A stretch of 64,000 nt of DNA from Thioalkalivibrio sp. ALE14 (GCF_000376845.1 NZ_AQXY01000023.1:1-64000), one strand, 5' to 3'. Positions 9,952-17,269 are shown, counted from the stretch's first letter. Program-made: numbers and translations. Notes: generated by a model from the letters alone, not told the origin.

Positions 9952-10050
9952 TTGGACTGGCCCGAGACCTTGCCCGGCGCACTGGCGTTGCCGGATCGGA
10001 TCGAAAAGGTCGGTGTCCTCTTTCCCGTGTTCTCTTTGTCGCCTTGTCGG

Positions 10051-10115
10051 GGCGAAGTCCAGCCCCAGTGCGGCGAACATGGTCAGGAACGTAAGCAGCA
10101 TGGTGGATTGTTTCG
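10051..10115 (-). pseudogene. Decayed duplicate of the 5' end of the DUF3634-like gene
   Basis: Over 65 bases with no gaps this segment matches 9776-9840 of the DUF3634-like gene at roughly four positions in five. Its reading frame would start at 10101 with MLLTFLTMFAALGLDFAP, against MLFTLLIMFAVLGLGFAL in the gene. After that the frame no longer resembles the protein. It is a partial duplication remnant, probably not expressed. Confidence 0.65.
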
Positions 10116-10445
10116 CAGTACCTCGATTTTCTTGTTCGGTGGGCTTAGCCAGGGGCAAAAGGCAGCGTCTGACCCCGATCCTCCCCGGATTAAAGACCCC
10201 GTGTTGGCCATGTGGCGTCTTGACCGGGTCGATGTAACCCATGTGTCGTTTTGCGCCATCATGGATTGCACCCTTGCCATGTTATCCGGCGGAAGCCGAT
10301 CACAACTTGTCTTGAAAAGTAGACCTTCATTGGTTGATGCCAACTTGGCATTCCCTTTGCTGTATCTCGAGCACAGTCAATTGAAAGCATATTCAAAGCG
10401 GCTTGATTGACTGTGTTACTTGATTCAATACTGAAGGAGATAACC

Positions 10446-10766
10446 ATGATGTCGACTTTCCAAAAAACTGCGATCGCGATGGCCCTGAGTTTCATGTTCG
10501 GCCTGGGTGGCCTCGGCGCCGCGCAAGCTCAAATGGGCGATGACGCAGGCGCAGATCCCGCAGCTCCGGAAGCAGGTGCTGGCGCTGAAGGCGGCGCCGG
10601 CGCGCCGGAAGCTGGTGCCGGGGCCGGCGCCGGTACCTCGCAAGGCGGTGCCGGTGGCGGGGGCACTATGGGAGGCGGCGGTGCCGAAGCCGGCGCCGGC
10701 ACCATGGATGATGACAACGAAGACGACGAAGATGAAGACGAAGACGAGGGGACCCCTGACTGGTGA
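10446..10766 (+). CDS. Exported Gly/Ala-rich protein with acidic tail, unknown function
   Basis: 106 residues with a good AAGGAG ribosome site 7 bases before ATG. The first 28 residues are a signal peptide ending AAQA. The mature protein has no cysteine: an Ala/Gly/Pro/Glu stretch (PEAGAGAEGGAGAPEAGAG), a Gly-rich stretch (GGAGGGGTMGGGG), then an acidic run of about 17 Asp/Glu/Asn residues and a GTPDW end. It should be soluble, disordered and strongly negative, and could bind cations or act as a periplasmic or surface filler. No family is recognised. The 200 bp upstream are more AT-rich than the surroundings, and a terminator follows directly, so it is probably a single-gene unit. Confidence 0.8.
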   Translation: MMSTFQKTAIAMALSFMFGLGGLGAAQAQMGDDAGADPAAPEAGAGAEGGAGAPEAGAGAGAGTSQGGAGGGGTMGGGGAEAGAGTMDDDNEDDEDEDEDEGTPDW

Positions 10767-10780
10767 TCCTCAAACTCTGC

Positions 10781-10813
10781 AAAGCCGGGCATCCTGCCCG
10801 GCTTTCTTTTTTA
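10781..10813 (+). terminator. Rho-independent terminator after the acidic exported protein
   Basis: AAAGCCGGGC-atcct-GCCCGGCTTT followed by CTTTTTT, 14 bases after the stop codon. Confidence 0.92.
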
Positions 10814-11057
10814 CAGGACGCCAACAGTCAGCCGGCGAAACCCGAAGCTCGCCGAGCCAGGGTCCGGCAACCATGGGTTCAAACTTCACCATGAACAGTG
10901 CGCTCTGACCCCGTTGTTCCGGCCGACATTCCAAGGCCCAAATGAGCTGTTCAAGACCTTCAAAAAGTCCATCAGGATTGGAGAGCCTCGTTAATCCAAG
11001 CGGTTGCTGTGCTCCGCCCCCTTTTTGACTTTTTGACCTCCGTAATCGGGGGCCACC
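10814..11057. other. Non-coding stretch
   Basis: No credible gene is seen between the terminator and the REP pair. It holds the motif AGTGCGCTCTGACCCCGTT at 10897-10915, related to GCGTCTGACCCCGAT near 10164, and short pyrimidine-rich runs near 11020-11040. Confidence 0.5.
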
Positions 11058-11136
11058 TGTAGGAGCGTGCTTGCACGCGAAGCCCCTTCCAACGTCAGAC
11101 GCGGGCAGGGGCTTCGCGTGCAAGCACGCTCCTACA
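11058..11136. repeat. REP-like pair forming a perfect 29-bp inverted repeat
   Basis: The left arm 11058-11086 begins TGTAGGAGCGTGCTTGC and the right arm 11108-11136 is its exact complement; the 21-nt loop contains CGTCAGACGCGGGC. It lies downstream of the second MazG-like gene. This is the cleanest member of a family with at least nine loci in the window (4607, 11058, 11697, 13905, 15207, 16373, 16619, 17270 and 26962). Confidence 0.9.
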
Positions 11137-11200
11137 GCATTTGGTCCGCCAGCAGCTTTCGCACAAGTTGGTCTCGCAGATCATGGTCGGGTGGTGCGGG

Positions 11201-11569
11201 TTACAGGTCAGAGTATTTGCGGGCGTTGCCGCGAGCCTTTTCCACGGGATACTTCCGGGCGTTCATCTCGAGTTTGTCGCTGGCGGCTTGAACCAGGTCA
11301 ATATCGAGCTTGCGTGCCAGGAGCAGGAGGTAGGTCTGCACGTCGGCAATCTCCAGGCGAACCGCCTCATGCGTCTCGCGGGGCAGATTGCGTGACTGTT
11401 CCTGGGTGAGCCACTGGAAGTGTTCGATCAGTTCGCCGACCTCGCCGGCCAGCGCCATCGCCAGGTTCTTGGGCGAATGGAACTGGGCCCAGTCGCGTTC
11501 CTCGACGAAGGCCTCTACCCGGGCGGTCAGTTCGTCCAGTGCCTGTGTGCCACTCGATTTGGCGTCCAT
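11201..11569 (-). CDS. MazG-like nucleotide pyrophosphohydrolase, intact copy
   Basis: 122 residues. It shows the MazG-superfamily metal-binding pattern, GEVGELIEHFQW followed by EIADVQTYLLLLARKLDIDL, then the C-terminal NARKYPVEKARG and NARKY segments expected for this subgroup. Such enzymes remove non-canonical or surplus (d)NTPs. The paralogue at 4225-4542 is nearly alignable residue for residue but lacks the C-terminal segment. The ATG at 11569 has a GGAGG site upstream on the minus strand. It stands alone between two REP-type repeats with no evident operon. Confidence 0.88.
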   Translation of the reverse strand: MDAKSSGTQALDELTARVEAFVEERDWAQFHSPKNLAMALAGEVGELIEHFQWLTQEQSRNLPRETHEAVRLEIADVQTYLLLLARKLDIDLVQAASDKLEMNARKYPVEKARGNARKYSDL

Positions 11570-11895
11570 AGGGTCCTCCGTTCGGTCGCTGCCGCTGCGT
11601 TGCCGGAATCGTAACGGAGTCTGCGGCTGGACGTAATCGCAGGTGCGTGGTGCTCGGGATGAACGTAGAGGTAGTCGCTTGGGGCGCGGCCATTCTTGGC
11701 AGGGGCGGGGGCGGGCGGAGGCTTCGCCGGCAAGCAGGCTCCTGCGAGGTTTCCTGCAGAACGAGTCAAGATCCTGTCCTGTTCCTTCCGAGCTTCGTGT
11801 CTTCCTGTGAATCGCTTTTGGCAGTTCGTGCGCTGGGGCTTCAGTCTGGAGATCGCCACGGCCGCTTTGCGGCCTCGCGATGACGGGAAGGGGGG
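11570..11895. repeat. Gene-free stretch with a REP-like element and a TTCCTGTGAATCG repeat
   Basis: A single REP-like arm lies at about 11697-11746 (GGAGGCTTCGCCGGC, then AAGCAGGCTCCTGCG). At about 11792-11822 is CTTCGTGTCTTCCTGTGAATCGC, a piece of the repeat type also found at 38438-38590 and 58350-58530. No credible gene is seen. Confidence 0.6.
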
Positions 11896-12978
11896 CTATA
11901 GCCAGCCGCGGCGGCGGAAGAGGTAGAGCATGCCGACGACGACGGCCAGCATGAGGCCGAGCAGGATGGGGTAGCCGTAGTAGGTGTAGAGCTCGGGCAT
12001 GGACCAGGGGCTGTCGGGGTGTTCGAAGTTCATGCCGTAGATGCCGACCAGGAAGGTGAGCGGGATGAAGATGGTGGCGATGATGGTGAGCACGCGCATC
12101 ACGTCGTTGGAGCGCTGGTTGATGGCGGACATGTAGGCCTCGATCAGGGTAGCCGCCATTTCGCGGTAGGACTCCAGCAGGTCCATAATCTGGATGGTGT
12201 GGTCGTGGGCGTCGCGCAGGTACGGGAACAGCTCCGGGGTGAAGGGCTCCATGTCGTCGCGCATCAGGCGGGCGATGACGTCGCGCGTGGGCCAGAGCTG
12301 GCGGCGCATCACGAGGAGTTCGCGGCGCAGGATGTGGATCTCGTTAAGGGTGTGACGGTCGGGCTGTTCGAGGACCGTTTCCTCCAGCGTTTCCAGGCGT
12401 TCGCTGATGTGTTCGAGGACCGGGAAGGCTTGGTCGATCACGGTGTCCATCAGGGCGTAGGCGAGGTAGGGGGTGCCCAGGCGGTTGAAGTTGCGATTGG
12501 CGCTGCGCATGCGCTCGCGAACGGGGCCGAAGGGATCATTCGCACCACTGTGGACGCTGATGACCAGGCGGGTGCTCACCACGAACACGTTCACCTGGTC
12601 GAGTTCGATGCTGCCGTTTTGATGGCGCGGCTGACGCAGGATGGCGACCAGCTGTTCGTCGAAGAAATCCACCTTGGGGCGCTGGCCCTGGTGGCGCACG
12701 TCTTCCAGCGCCAGCGGATGGAGGTCGAAGGCCTCACCCAGATCGTGCAGCTGGCGCGGGCTGGGGGCGCCCTGGAGGTGCAGCCAGAGGAACCCGCCAT
12801 CGAGGGCTTGCACGCCCTCGCGCAGGGCCCGCTTCGGGTCGAGCTCCACGAGCTGTTCGCGGTGGTAGTGCCAGGCGGAGAGGGAGGCATCGCCGGTGTG
12901 CGGGTGTTCGCTGGCGTGGGCGCCGTGACCGGGGGCGGCGCCGGGCTTGAGGTAGGTCTTCTCGAACAGGCGTGTCAT
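11896..12978 (-). CDS. corA: CorA-family magnesium/divalent cation transporter
   Basis: 360 residues from MTRLFEKTYLK, with a GGGAG site before the ATG at 12978; the open frame continues upstream but is not needed. The large N-terminal cytoplasmic domain contains HPLALEDV near residue 95 and long helices around 190-290. Two C-terminal membrane helices are present (about 300-322 and 334-355), joined by the signature loop YGMNFEH. This GMN motif forms the pore mouth that selects hydrated Mg2+ in CorA pentamers. Some relatives move Co2+, Ni2+ or Zn2+, so the ion is not certain. The C-terminus RRRGWL is basic and cytoplasmic. Confidence 0.93.
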   Translation of the reverse strand: MTRLFEKTYLKPGAAPGHGAHASEHPHTGDASLSAWHYHREQLVELDPKRALREGVQALDGGFLWLHLQGAPSPRQLHDLGEAFDLHPLALEDVRHQGQRPKVDFFDEQLVAILRQPRHQNGSIELDQVNVFVVSTRLVISVHSGANDPFGPVRERMRSANRNFNRLGTPYLAYALMDTVIDQAFPVLEHISERLETLEETVLEQPDRHTLNEIHILRRELLVMRRQLWPTRDVIARLMRDDMEPFTPELFPYLRDAHDHTIQIMDLLESYREMAATLIEAYMSAINQRSNDVMRVLTIIATIFIPLTFLVGIYGMNFEHPDSPWSMPELYTYYGYPILLGLMLAVVVGMLYLFRRRGWL

Positions 12979-13119
12979 CGCGGCTCCCGAACCAGTTGGC
13001 TGTGCCCAGTATAGGGGCCGGATTGTTCGTGCGCGCGGGGTACAAGTCTGGCAGTCTGGGCGGCGACTGAACGGCCCGGTTCCGGGCAGGTCCCACGGGT
13101 GAGGAACAAGGAGCGCGGT

Positions 13120-13605
13120 ATGGAACTGAAGACCATGTTGGTGCCGGTGGACGGCTCCGCCAACGCCTCGCGTGCGGTGGAGGTGGCGGCGGATCTGGCG
13201 GCCAAGTATCACGCCCGTGTGGTGCTGGTCAGCGTGCTGCTGCAGGGCGAGGTGCCGCCGCACATCCGCAAGCTCTCCGACCTGCCCGACCCGGACGATC
13301 CGCCGCTGGCGATGGGCGGCGCGGCCGTCGGCTCCGCGGTGCCGCCCAAGGTGCTGCGGGATATATCGAAGAAGCTGGTCGAGCAGGCGCATGAATACTT
13401 CACCGAGCTGGGCGTGACCGATATCGAGCACCACATCGAGGATGGCTCGCCGGCCAAGGTCATCCTGCAGCAGGCCGAGTATCACGACGTGGATATGGTG
13501 GTGATGGGCTCGCGCGGGCTGGGCGGCCTGCAGGGCCTGCTCTCCGGCAGTGTGTCGCACAAGGTGCAGCAGCTGGCGCGCTGCATCGTGGTGACGGTGA
13601 ACTGA
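13120..13605 (+). CDS. Universal stress protein (UspA family)
   Basis: 161 residues, one Usp domain. The N-terminal strand MLVPVDGSANASRAV carries the Asp that contacts nucleotide, and the C-terminal GSRGLGGLQGLLSGSVS is the G-2x-G-9x-G-S/T ATP-binding motif, so this is the ATP-binding subtype. An insertion rich in Pro and Asp lies near residues 45-70. The ATG follows an AAGGAG site. The Smr-domain gene begins 16 bp after the stop, suggesting co-transcription. Stress role is inferred from family. Confidence 0.92.
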   Translation: MELKTMLVPVDGSANASRAVEVAADLAAKYHARVVLVSVLLQGEVPPHIRKLSDLPDPDDPPLAMGGAAVGSAVPPKVLRDISKKLVEQAHEYFTELGVTDIEHHIEDGSPAKVILQQAEYHDVDMVVMGSRGLGGLQGLLSGSVSHKVQQLARCIVVTVN

Positions 13606-13621
13606 GTCCGGCCTTCTCGCG

Positions 13622-13876
13622 ATGTCGCGGCTGTCGGTCGACCTGCACGAGTGCTTTCGCAATGGCCGCCGCATCGACGCCGAGCTGAACGGCGCGATCG
13701 AGACGGCCTGCGACAAGCGCATCAAGACGGTGGAGATCATCCACGGCAAGGGCAGCGGGCAGCTAAAAAAGCGCGTGCTGCGCTTTCTGCAGCAGCCCGA
13801 GGTGAAGGCGCGCTATCACCGCGTGGAGAAGGACTCGAAGAACCACGGGCGGCTGTTCGTGCACTTCAAGCACTGA
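13622..13876 (+). CDS. Stand-alone Smr (MutS2 C-terminal) domain protein
   Basis: 84 residues covering just one Smr domain: VDLHECFRNGRRIDAEL with the DLHE motif, EIIHGKGSGQLKKRV with the HGKG loop, and GRLFVHF at the end. Smr domains are structure-specific nucleases or RNA/DNA-binding modules; small Smr proteins act on branched DNA or collided ribosomes in different bacteria, so the exact role is open. It lies 16 bp after the Usp gene on the same strand. Confidence 0.85.
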   Translation: MSRLSVDLHECFRNGRRIDAELNGAIETACDKRIKTVEIIHGKGSGQLKKRVLRFLQQPEVKARYHRVEKDSKNHGRLFVHFKH

Positions 13877-13904
13877 TCCACCCCCCCCTCCTTGAACCCC
13901 GCCC

Positions 13905-13985
13905 TGTAGGAGCCTGCTTGCAGGCGAATGCCCCTGCCAGAGTCGAATGCGGGCAGGGGCATGCGCCGGCGAGCCGGCTCCTACA
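13905..13985. repeat. REP-like pair
   Basis: Left part TGTAGGAGCCTGCTTGC, right part GCGCCGGCGAGCCGGCTCCTACA, with the GCCCCTGCCAGAGTCGAATGCGGGCAGGGGC inner stem split between them. Its last five bases form the end of the patatin gene, including the stop codon. Confidence 0.85.
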
Positions 13986-15033
13986 GGGGCGGGTGGCGCT
14001 GGCCCAGCTTGCGCTCGGCGAGCTGGTAGCCGAGGTCGATCATCTCGGCGGCGCGGTGGAAGTCGAACACGCCGCAGGCGTTGACCGGGACCTCGATCAG
14101 GTGCTCCGGGTTGTAGGCGGCGATGCGAAAGCGCGCGATCGAGCCCTGCATGGCCTCGATGGAGTGCGAGACGATGTCGATCAGCCCCAGAGCGCGGGCC
14201 TCCTGCTCGCGCGACAGCTCGGGGTCGGTCTCGCCCAGGCCCAGCTTGCCCTGCCAGTCCTGCAGCCAGCTGCCGACGCGGTCGGGGAGGGCGTCCGTCA
14301 GGCGATGATTCAGCAGACCTCCGCTGTCGGGCTTTTCCGGACCCTGACCGGCACCGCGGGTGCGCTCGGGGCGGGCGTCCGTCAGGCGATGATTCAGCAG
14401 ACCTCCGCTGTCGGGCTTTTCCGGACCCTGACCGGCACCGCGGGTGCGCTCGGGGCGGATCAGTTCCTCGCCGACGCGCCCGTTCAGGCTGACCGCCAGG
14501 GTGATGTCGGTGTCGTCATTCAGGGTCGGGGCGATGGGGACCGGGTTCAGCAGGCCGCCATCCACCAGTAGCCGTCCCTTGTGGCGCACCGGGGTGAATA
14601 CCGTGGGGATGGCGATGGAGGCGCGGATCGCATCGAACAGGGAGCCGGAGTTCAGCCAGACCTCGCGTTCGCGCTCGATGTCCGTGGCCACGGCGGTGAA
14701 CGAGATGGGGAGCTGCTCGATATCGGTGTCGCCGAGCATGTCGCGCAGTTTCTCGATCAGGCGGTCGCCACGGATCAGCCCGGCGCCGCGGAAGGAGAAG
14801 TCCAGCAGCCGCCAGACGTCCTGGCGCCGCAGCGTCTTCACCCACGACTCGTAGGCATCCAGCCGCCCGGCGGCGTAGATGCCACCGACCGCCGCCCCCA
14901 TGGAGGCCCCGGCGATGGAGCGGATGCGGTAGTCCGAGTGTTCCTCCAGCCAGCGGATCACGCCGATCTGCGCCAGGCCTCGGGCGCCGCCGCTGCCGAG
15001 AACCAGGGAGATGGACTGGGGTTTTCGCGTCAT
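13981..15033 (-). CDS. Patatin-like phospholipase (RssA-like) with internal duplication
   Basis: 350 residues. Patatin catalytic elements are intact: LVLGSGGARGLAQIG (oxyanion loop), GASMGAAVGG (nucleophile Ser in G-x-S-x-G) and DGGLLNPVP (catalytic Asp). There is no signal peptide. Such proteins are lipid acyl hydrolases, many uncharacterised. Residues after VSLNGRVGEELI contain a perfect in-frame 28-residue tandem duplication, each unit starting RPERTRGAGQG and ending NHRLTDA. It lies beyond the catalytic residues in a loop-like region, so activity may survive. The stop codon lies in the adjoining REP-like repeat, so the native C-terminus may have been altered. Confidence 0.87.
   Translation of the reverse strand: MTRKPQSISLVLGSGGARGLAQIGVIRWLEEHSDYRIRSIAGASMGAAVGGIYAAGRLDAYESWVKTLRRQDVWRLLDFSFRGAGLIRGDRLIEKLRDMLGDTDIEQLPISFTAVATDIEREREVWLNSGSLFDAIRASIAIPTVFTPVRHKGRLLVDGGLLNPVPIAPTLNDDTDITLAVSLNGRVGEELIRPERTRGAGQGPEKPDSGGLLNHRLTDARPERTRGAGQGPEKPDSGGLLNHRLTDALPDRVGSWLQDWQGKLGLGETDPELSREQEARALGLIDIVSHSIEAMQGSIARFRIAAYNPEHLIEVPVNACGVFDFHRAAEMIDLGYQLAERKLGQRHPPL
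14291..14458. repeat. Perfect 84-bp tandem duplication inside the patatin gene
   Basis: Units 14291-14374 and 14375-14458 appear identical; each opens GCGTCCGTCAGGCGATGATT. The unit is 28 codons, so the frame is kept. Complete identity suggests a recent event, or an assembly artefact. Confidence 0.9.
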
Positions 15034-15316
15034 GGTGGTCGGATTGCCTCTGTGGAGTATTGGGATCCGCGACGCGTGTGCGCTGCGGTTCTCCGCTGCG
15101 CGCCGATCGATTCGCCGCGCTGCCGGATCCGGTTTGCTTTAAGGATATGTTGGGGGTGTGACCGGTTTTTTCCAGCCTGGAGGCCTGGTTCCAGCGAATG
15201 GGTCTCACGGTAGGCGCCTGCTTGCGGGCGAGGCTCCCGCCAGAGTCGGATGCGGGCAGGGGCATTCGCCTGCAAGCAGGCGCCTACCGTGGGGTGTGGG
15301 TATGCGGTGATGGGTG
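15034..15316. repeat. Gene gap with a REP-like pair
   Basis: A REP-like pair spans 15207-15290: arm ACGGTAGGCGCCTGCTTGC and its exact complement GCAAGCAGGCGCCTACCGT at the far end. This is a sequence variant of the TGTAGGAGC type. The rest (15034-15200) is the patatin upstream region; no gene is seen. Confidence 0.8.
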
Positions 15317-15754
15317 CTATTCGGGGGCGCGGTTCGGGTCCAGGAGGTGATCGTGCAGGGCCTGGGCGGACTCGCCAGCGGGTTCTTCCACCCGCAGCTG
15401 CCAGACGGCGGCGGGGTGATCCGGCGACCACTCGCTGAAGACCACCAGGCCGGCATACGGGCCGTGTCCACGGATGGTGCCCAGGGTCAGCCGGCCTTCC
15501 GGGTCGCCGTACAGGTGCACTTCGAACTCGGGGGCGGGCGGCGGCAGCCTCCAGTAGCCGTCACGGCCGGTCTCGCGGAAGGCCCCGTCGGAGGGCTCAG
15601 CGTCGTCGCCGAAGTGGCGCCGCAATAGCGGGACCGAGAGACGGTGCGGAAGCCCCAGCACGGTTTCGATGCCGGTGCGACCATGGTCGACCGCCTGGGC
15701 GGCGGATTCCAGCGGGTCGCGTGGGGCCAGCCATTTCTGCAGAAGTTTGCGCAT
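15317..15754 (-). CDS. Hypothetical soluble protein
   Basis: 145 residues, start ATG at 15754, no signal peptide or membrane helix. Notable segments are a basic N-terminus (MRKLLQKWLAPRD), a Trp-Arg-Leu-Pro-rich centre (GYWRLPPPAPEFEVHLYGD) and a C-terminal helix (ESAQALHDHLL). The alternating pattern in the second half suggests a beta-sheet domain. It is not recognised. It lies between two REP-like regions and is divergent from the PEBP gene. Confidence 0.6.
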   Translation of the reverse strand: MRKLLQKWLAPRDPLESAAQAVDHGRTGIETVLGLPHRLSVPLLRRHFGDDAEPSDGAFRETGRDGYWRLPPPAPEFEVHLYGDPEGRLTLGTIRGHGPYAGLVVFSEWSPDHPAAVWQLRVEEPAGESAQALHDHLLDPNRAPE

Positions 15755-15870
15755 GTCGGGATGATCCGCATGCCGCCGCTGGTCTGCAAGCGTAGATCGT
15801 CGCGTGATGGCTTGGAGGGGTACGGCTGTCGGCGTTACCGTGCGAGCAGGTCACTCGAAAGGAGCCAGTC

Positions 15871-16347
15871 ATGGGTTTTGCACTGTCCGACATGCAGCTG
15901 TCGAGTTCCGCGTTCGGCCCCGGCCAGCCGATCCCCAAACGCCATAGCGGGGAGGGCGAGGACACCTCGCCGGCGCTGCAGTGGCACGGTGTGCCGCAGG
16001 GCACCCAGTCGCTGGCGGTGATCTGCCACGATCCGGATGCGCCGCTGGTTCAGCCGGGGACCTACGGCTTCGTGCACTGGGTGCTGTATAACCTGCCGCC
16101 GCATCTGGACGGCCTGCCCGAGGCGACCGATCTGGGCGTGACGGGCCAGACGGACTTTGGCCGCACCGGTTACGGCGGGCCGATGCCCCCCGAGGGTCAC
16201 GGCAAGCACCACTACTTCTTCTGGCTGCTGGCGCTGGATCGCGATCTGCAGCTCCCGGCCGGTCTCACCCTGTGGCAGTTCCTGGAGCGCGCCGAGCCCC
16301 ACGTGATCGGCATGAACCGCCTGGTGGGTACCTACCAGCGCGACTGA
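15871..16347 (+). CDS. YbhB/YbcL-type phosphatidylethanolamine-binding (PEBP) protein
   Basis: 158 residues, the usual length for bacterial PEBP proteins. The ligand-site motifs are clear: DTSPALQWHGVP, ICHDPDAP, and GYGGPMPPEGHGKHHYFF. A strong AAGGAG site precedes the ATG. No signal peptide is seen, so it is cytoplasmic. Bacterial members are often called Raf-kinase-inhibitor-like only by homology; their biochemical role is unknown. Confidence 0.93.
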   Translation: MGFALSDMQLSSSAFGPGQPIPKRHSGEGEDTSPALQWHGVPQGTQSLAVICHDPDAPLVQPGTYGFVHWVLYNLPPHLDGLPEATDLGVTGQTDFGRTGYGGPMPPEGHGKHHYFFWLLALDRDLQLPAGLTLWQFLERAEPHVIGMNRLVGTYQRD

Positions 16348-16754
16348 GTCTTGGGGGGCATGGGGCATTCCTTGTAGGAGCCGCCTTGGCGGCGAAGTCC
16401 CTGCCAGCGTCCGACGCTGGCAGGGGCATTCGCGTGCAAGCACGCTCCTACGGTGATGCCCCCACCGGCGGGGGCCACAAGGCTTGCGGCGGTCTGGAAG
16501 ATGGTGTTATCCCGGAAACCGCGAAGCGGTTATCCGGGATCTCCGGCGTTGGGGATGGGCCTGGCGTTGGAGATCCCGGCTCTTCGCTGCGCTACGGCCG
16601 GGATGACGGGGGCAGCGGTCCGTGCGGGCGGGGGTTTCGCGTGCAAGCACGCTCCTACAGGGCCCCTATCCTGCTTCGGGCCGTTCGGTCTTGACCGGGT
16701 TGTGCGGTGGGCGCACGATATGTACCACTTTATGTACGTTTCGGGTGACTGGCG
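16348..16754. repeat. Gene-free stretch with two REP-like elements and a long palindrome
   Basis: A REP-like pair is at 16373-16451 (TGTAGGAGCCGCCTTGGCGG, then GCGTGCAAGCACGCTCCTAC; the arms come from two variants and do not fully pair). A near-perfect 32-nt palindrome at 16509-16540 opens ATCCCGGAAACCGCG. About 16575-16615 is the related ATCCCGGCTCTTCGC / GGCCGGGATGACG stem-loop. A single REP-like arm is at 16619-16659. No gene is seen before the toxin-antitoxin promoter. Confidence 0.75.
16721..16737 (+). promoter_or_regulatory. Putative antitoxin operator, two TGTAC boxes
   Basis: TGTAC occurs at 16721-16725 and 16733-16737, 12 bp apart, just upstream of the antitoxin gene. YefM-type antitoxins bind TGTACA-like palindromes near their promoter, so autoregulation is likely. 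A possible -35 (TTGACC) is at 16691-16696. Confidence 0.5.
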
Positions 16755-17015
16755 ATGACGACGCTGACGGCTACCGAGGCCCGCAAGGGTCTGTTCGATC
16801 TGATCAAGGGCGTGAACGAACAGCACGCGATCTACCATATCCGGCATCGCAACGGCGATGCGGTGCTGATGTCGGAAGACGAGTACGCCAGCCTGATCGA
16901 GACCCTGGAGCTGCTCTCCGAGCCCGGCTTCCGCCAGGCATTCGAGCAGGGGCGCCGCGAGGCCGATGAGGACGATACGCTGGGATTCGAGGAGGTGTTC
17001 GGGGAGAAGCAGTGA
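16755..17015 (+). CDS. Type II antitoxin, YefM/Phd family
   Basis: 86 residues. The N-terminal Phd/YefM DNA-binding fold is visible: TLTATEARKGLFDLIKGVNE, YHIRHRNGDAVLMSEDEYASLIETLELL. The C-terminal part (EQGRREADEDDTLGFEEVFGE) is acidic and probably disordered until it wraps the toxin, as in the family. Its stop codon overlaps the toxin start by four bases (GTGA), which couples their translation. TGTAC boxes upstream suggest self-repression. Neighbouring repeats on both sides fit a mobile addiction-type module. Confidence 0.92.
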   Translation: MTTLTATEARKGLFDLIKGVNEQHAIYHIRHRNGDAVLMSEDEYASLIETLELLSEPGFRQAFEQGRREADEDDTLGFEEVFGEKQ

Positions 17016-17266
17016 CCTGGACCATTCGGTTTACCCGTCAAGCCGAGAAGGACTTGCGGCGTCTGACGCCGAAGCTGCGCGACAAGGTGAAGCAGATCCT
17101 GCGCAACCGGGTGGCGGTCGACCCGTACTGTGGCAAGGCGCTGGTGGGTGATCTGCGCGGGTACTACTCCCTGAGGATCAGCTACAAGGACCGTCTGCTG
17201 TACACAATTCGGGACGAGCAGTTGCTGGTGATCGTGATTCGGGCGCGTACGCACTACGGCGAATAG
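17012..17266 (+). CDS. Type II toxin, RelE/YoeB-like mRNA interferase family
   Basis: 84 residues starting GTG, with GGGGAG 5 to 7 bases upstream inside the antitoxin gene. RelE-fold features are WTIRFTRQAEKDLRRL, then the conserved central GYYSLRISYKDRLLYTIRDEQ (Arg-Ile-x-Lys-Asp-Arg) and the end RARTHYGE. Members cleave mRNA in the ribosomal A site. The end THYGE differs from the RYHY of classical YoeB, so the subgroup (YoeB, RelE or ParE-like) is unsure. Inhibition by the upstream antitoxin is inferred from the coupling. Confidence 0.9.
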   Translation: MTWTIRFTRQAEKDLRRLTPKLRDKVKQILRNRVAVDPYCGKALVGDLRGYYSLRISYKDRLLYTIRDEQLLVIVIRARTHYGE

Positions 17267-17269
17267 CCC

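Noticed and set aside
11058-11136. CRISPR-like reading of the repeated palindromes
   Set aside because: The copies are inverted pairs at scattered gaps with no regular spacers, and no cas gene is in the window.
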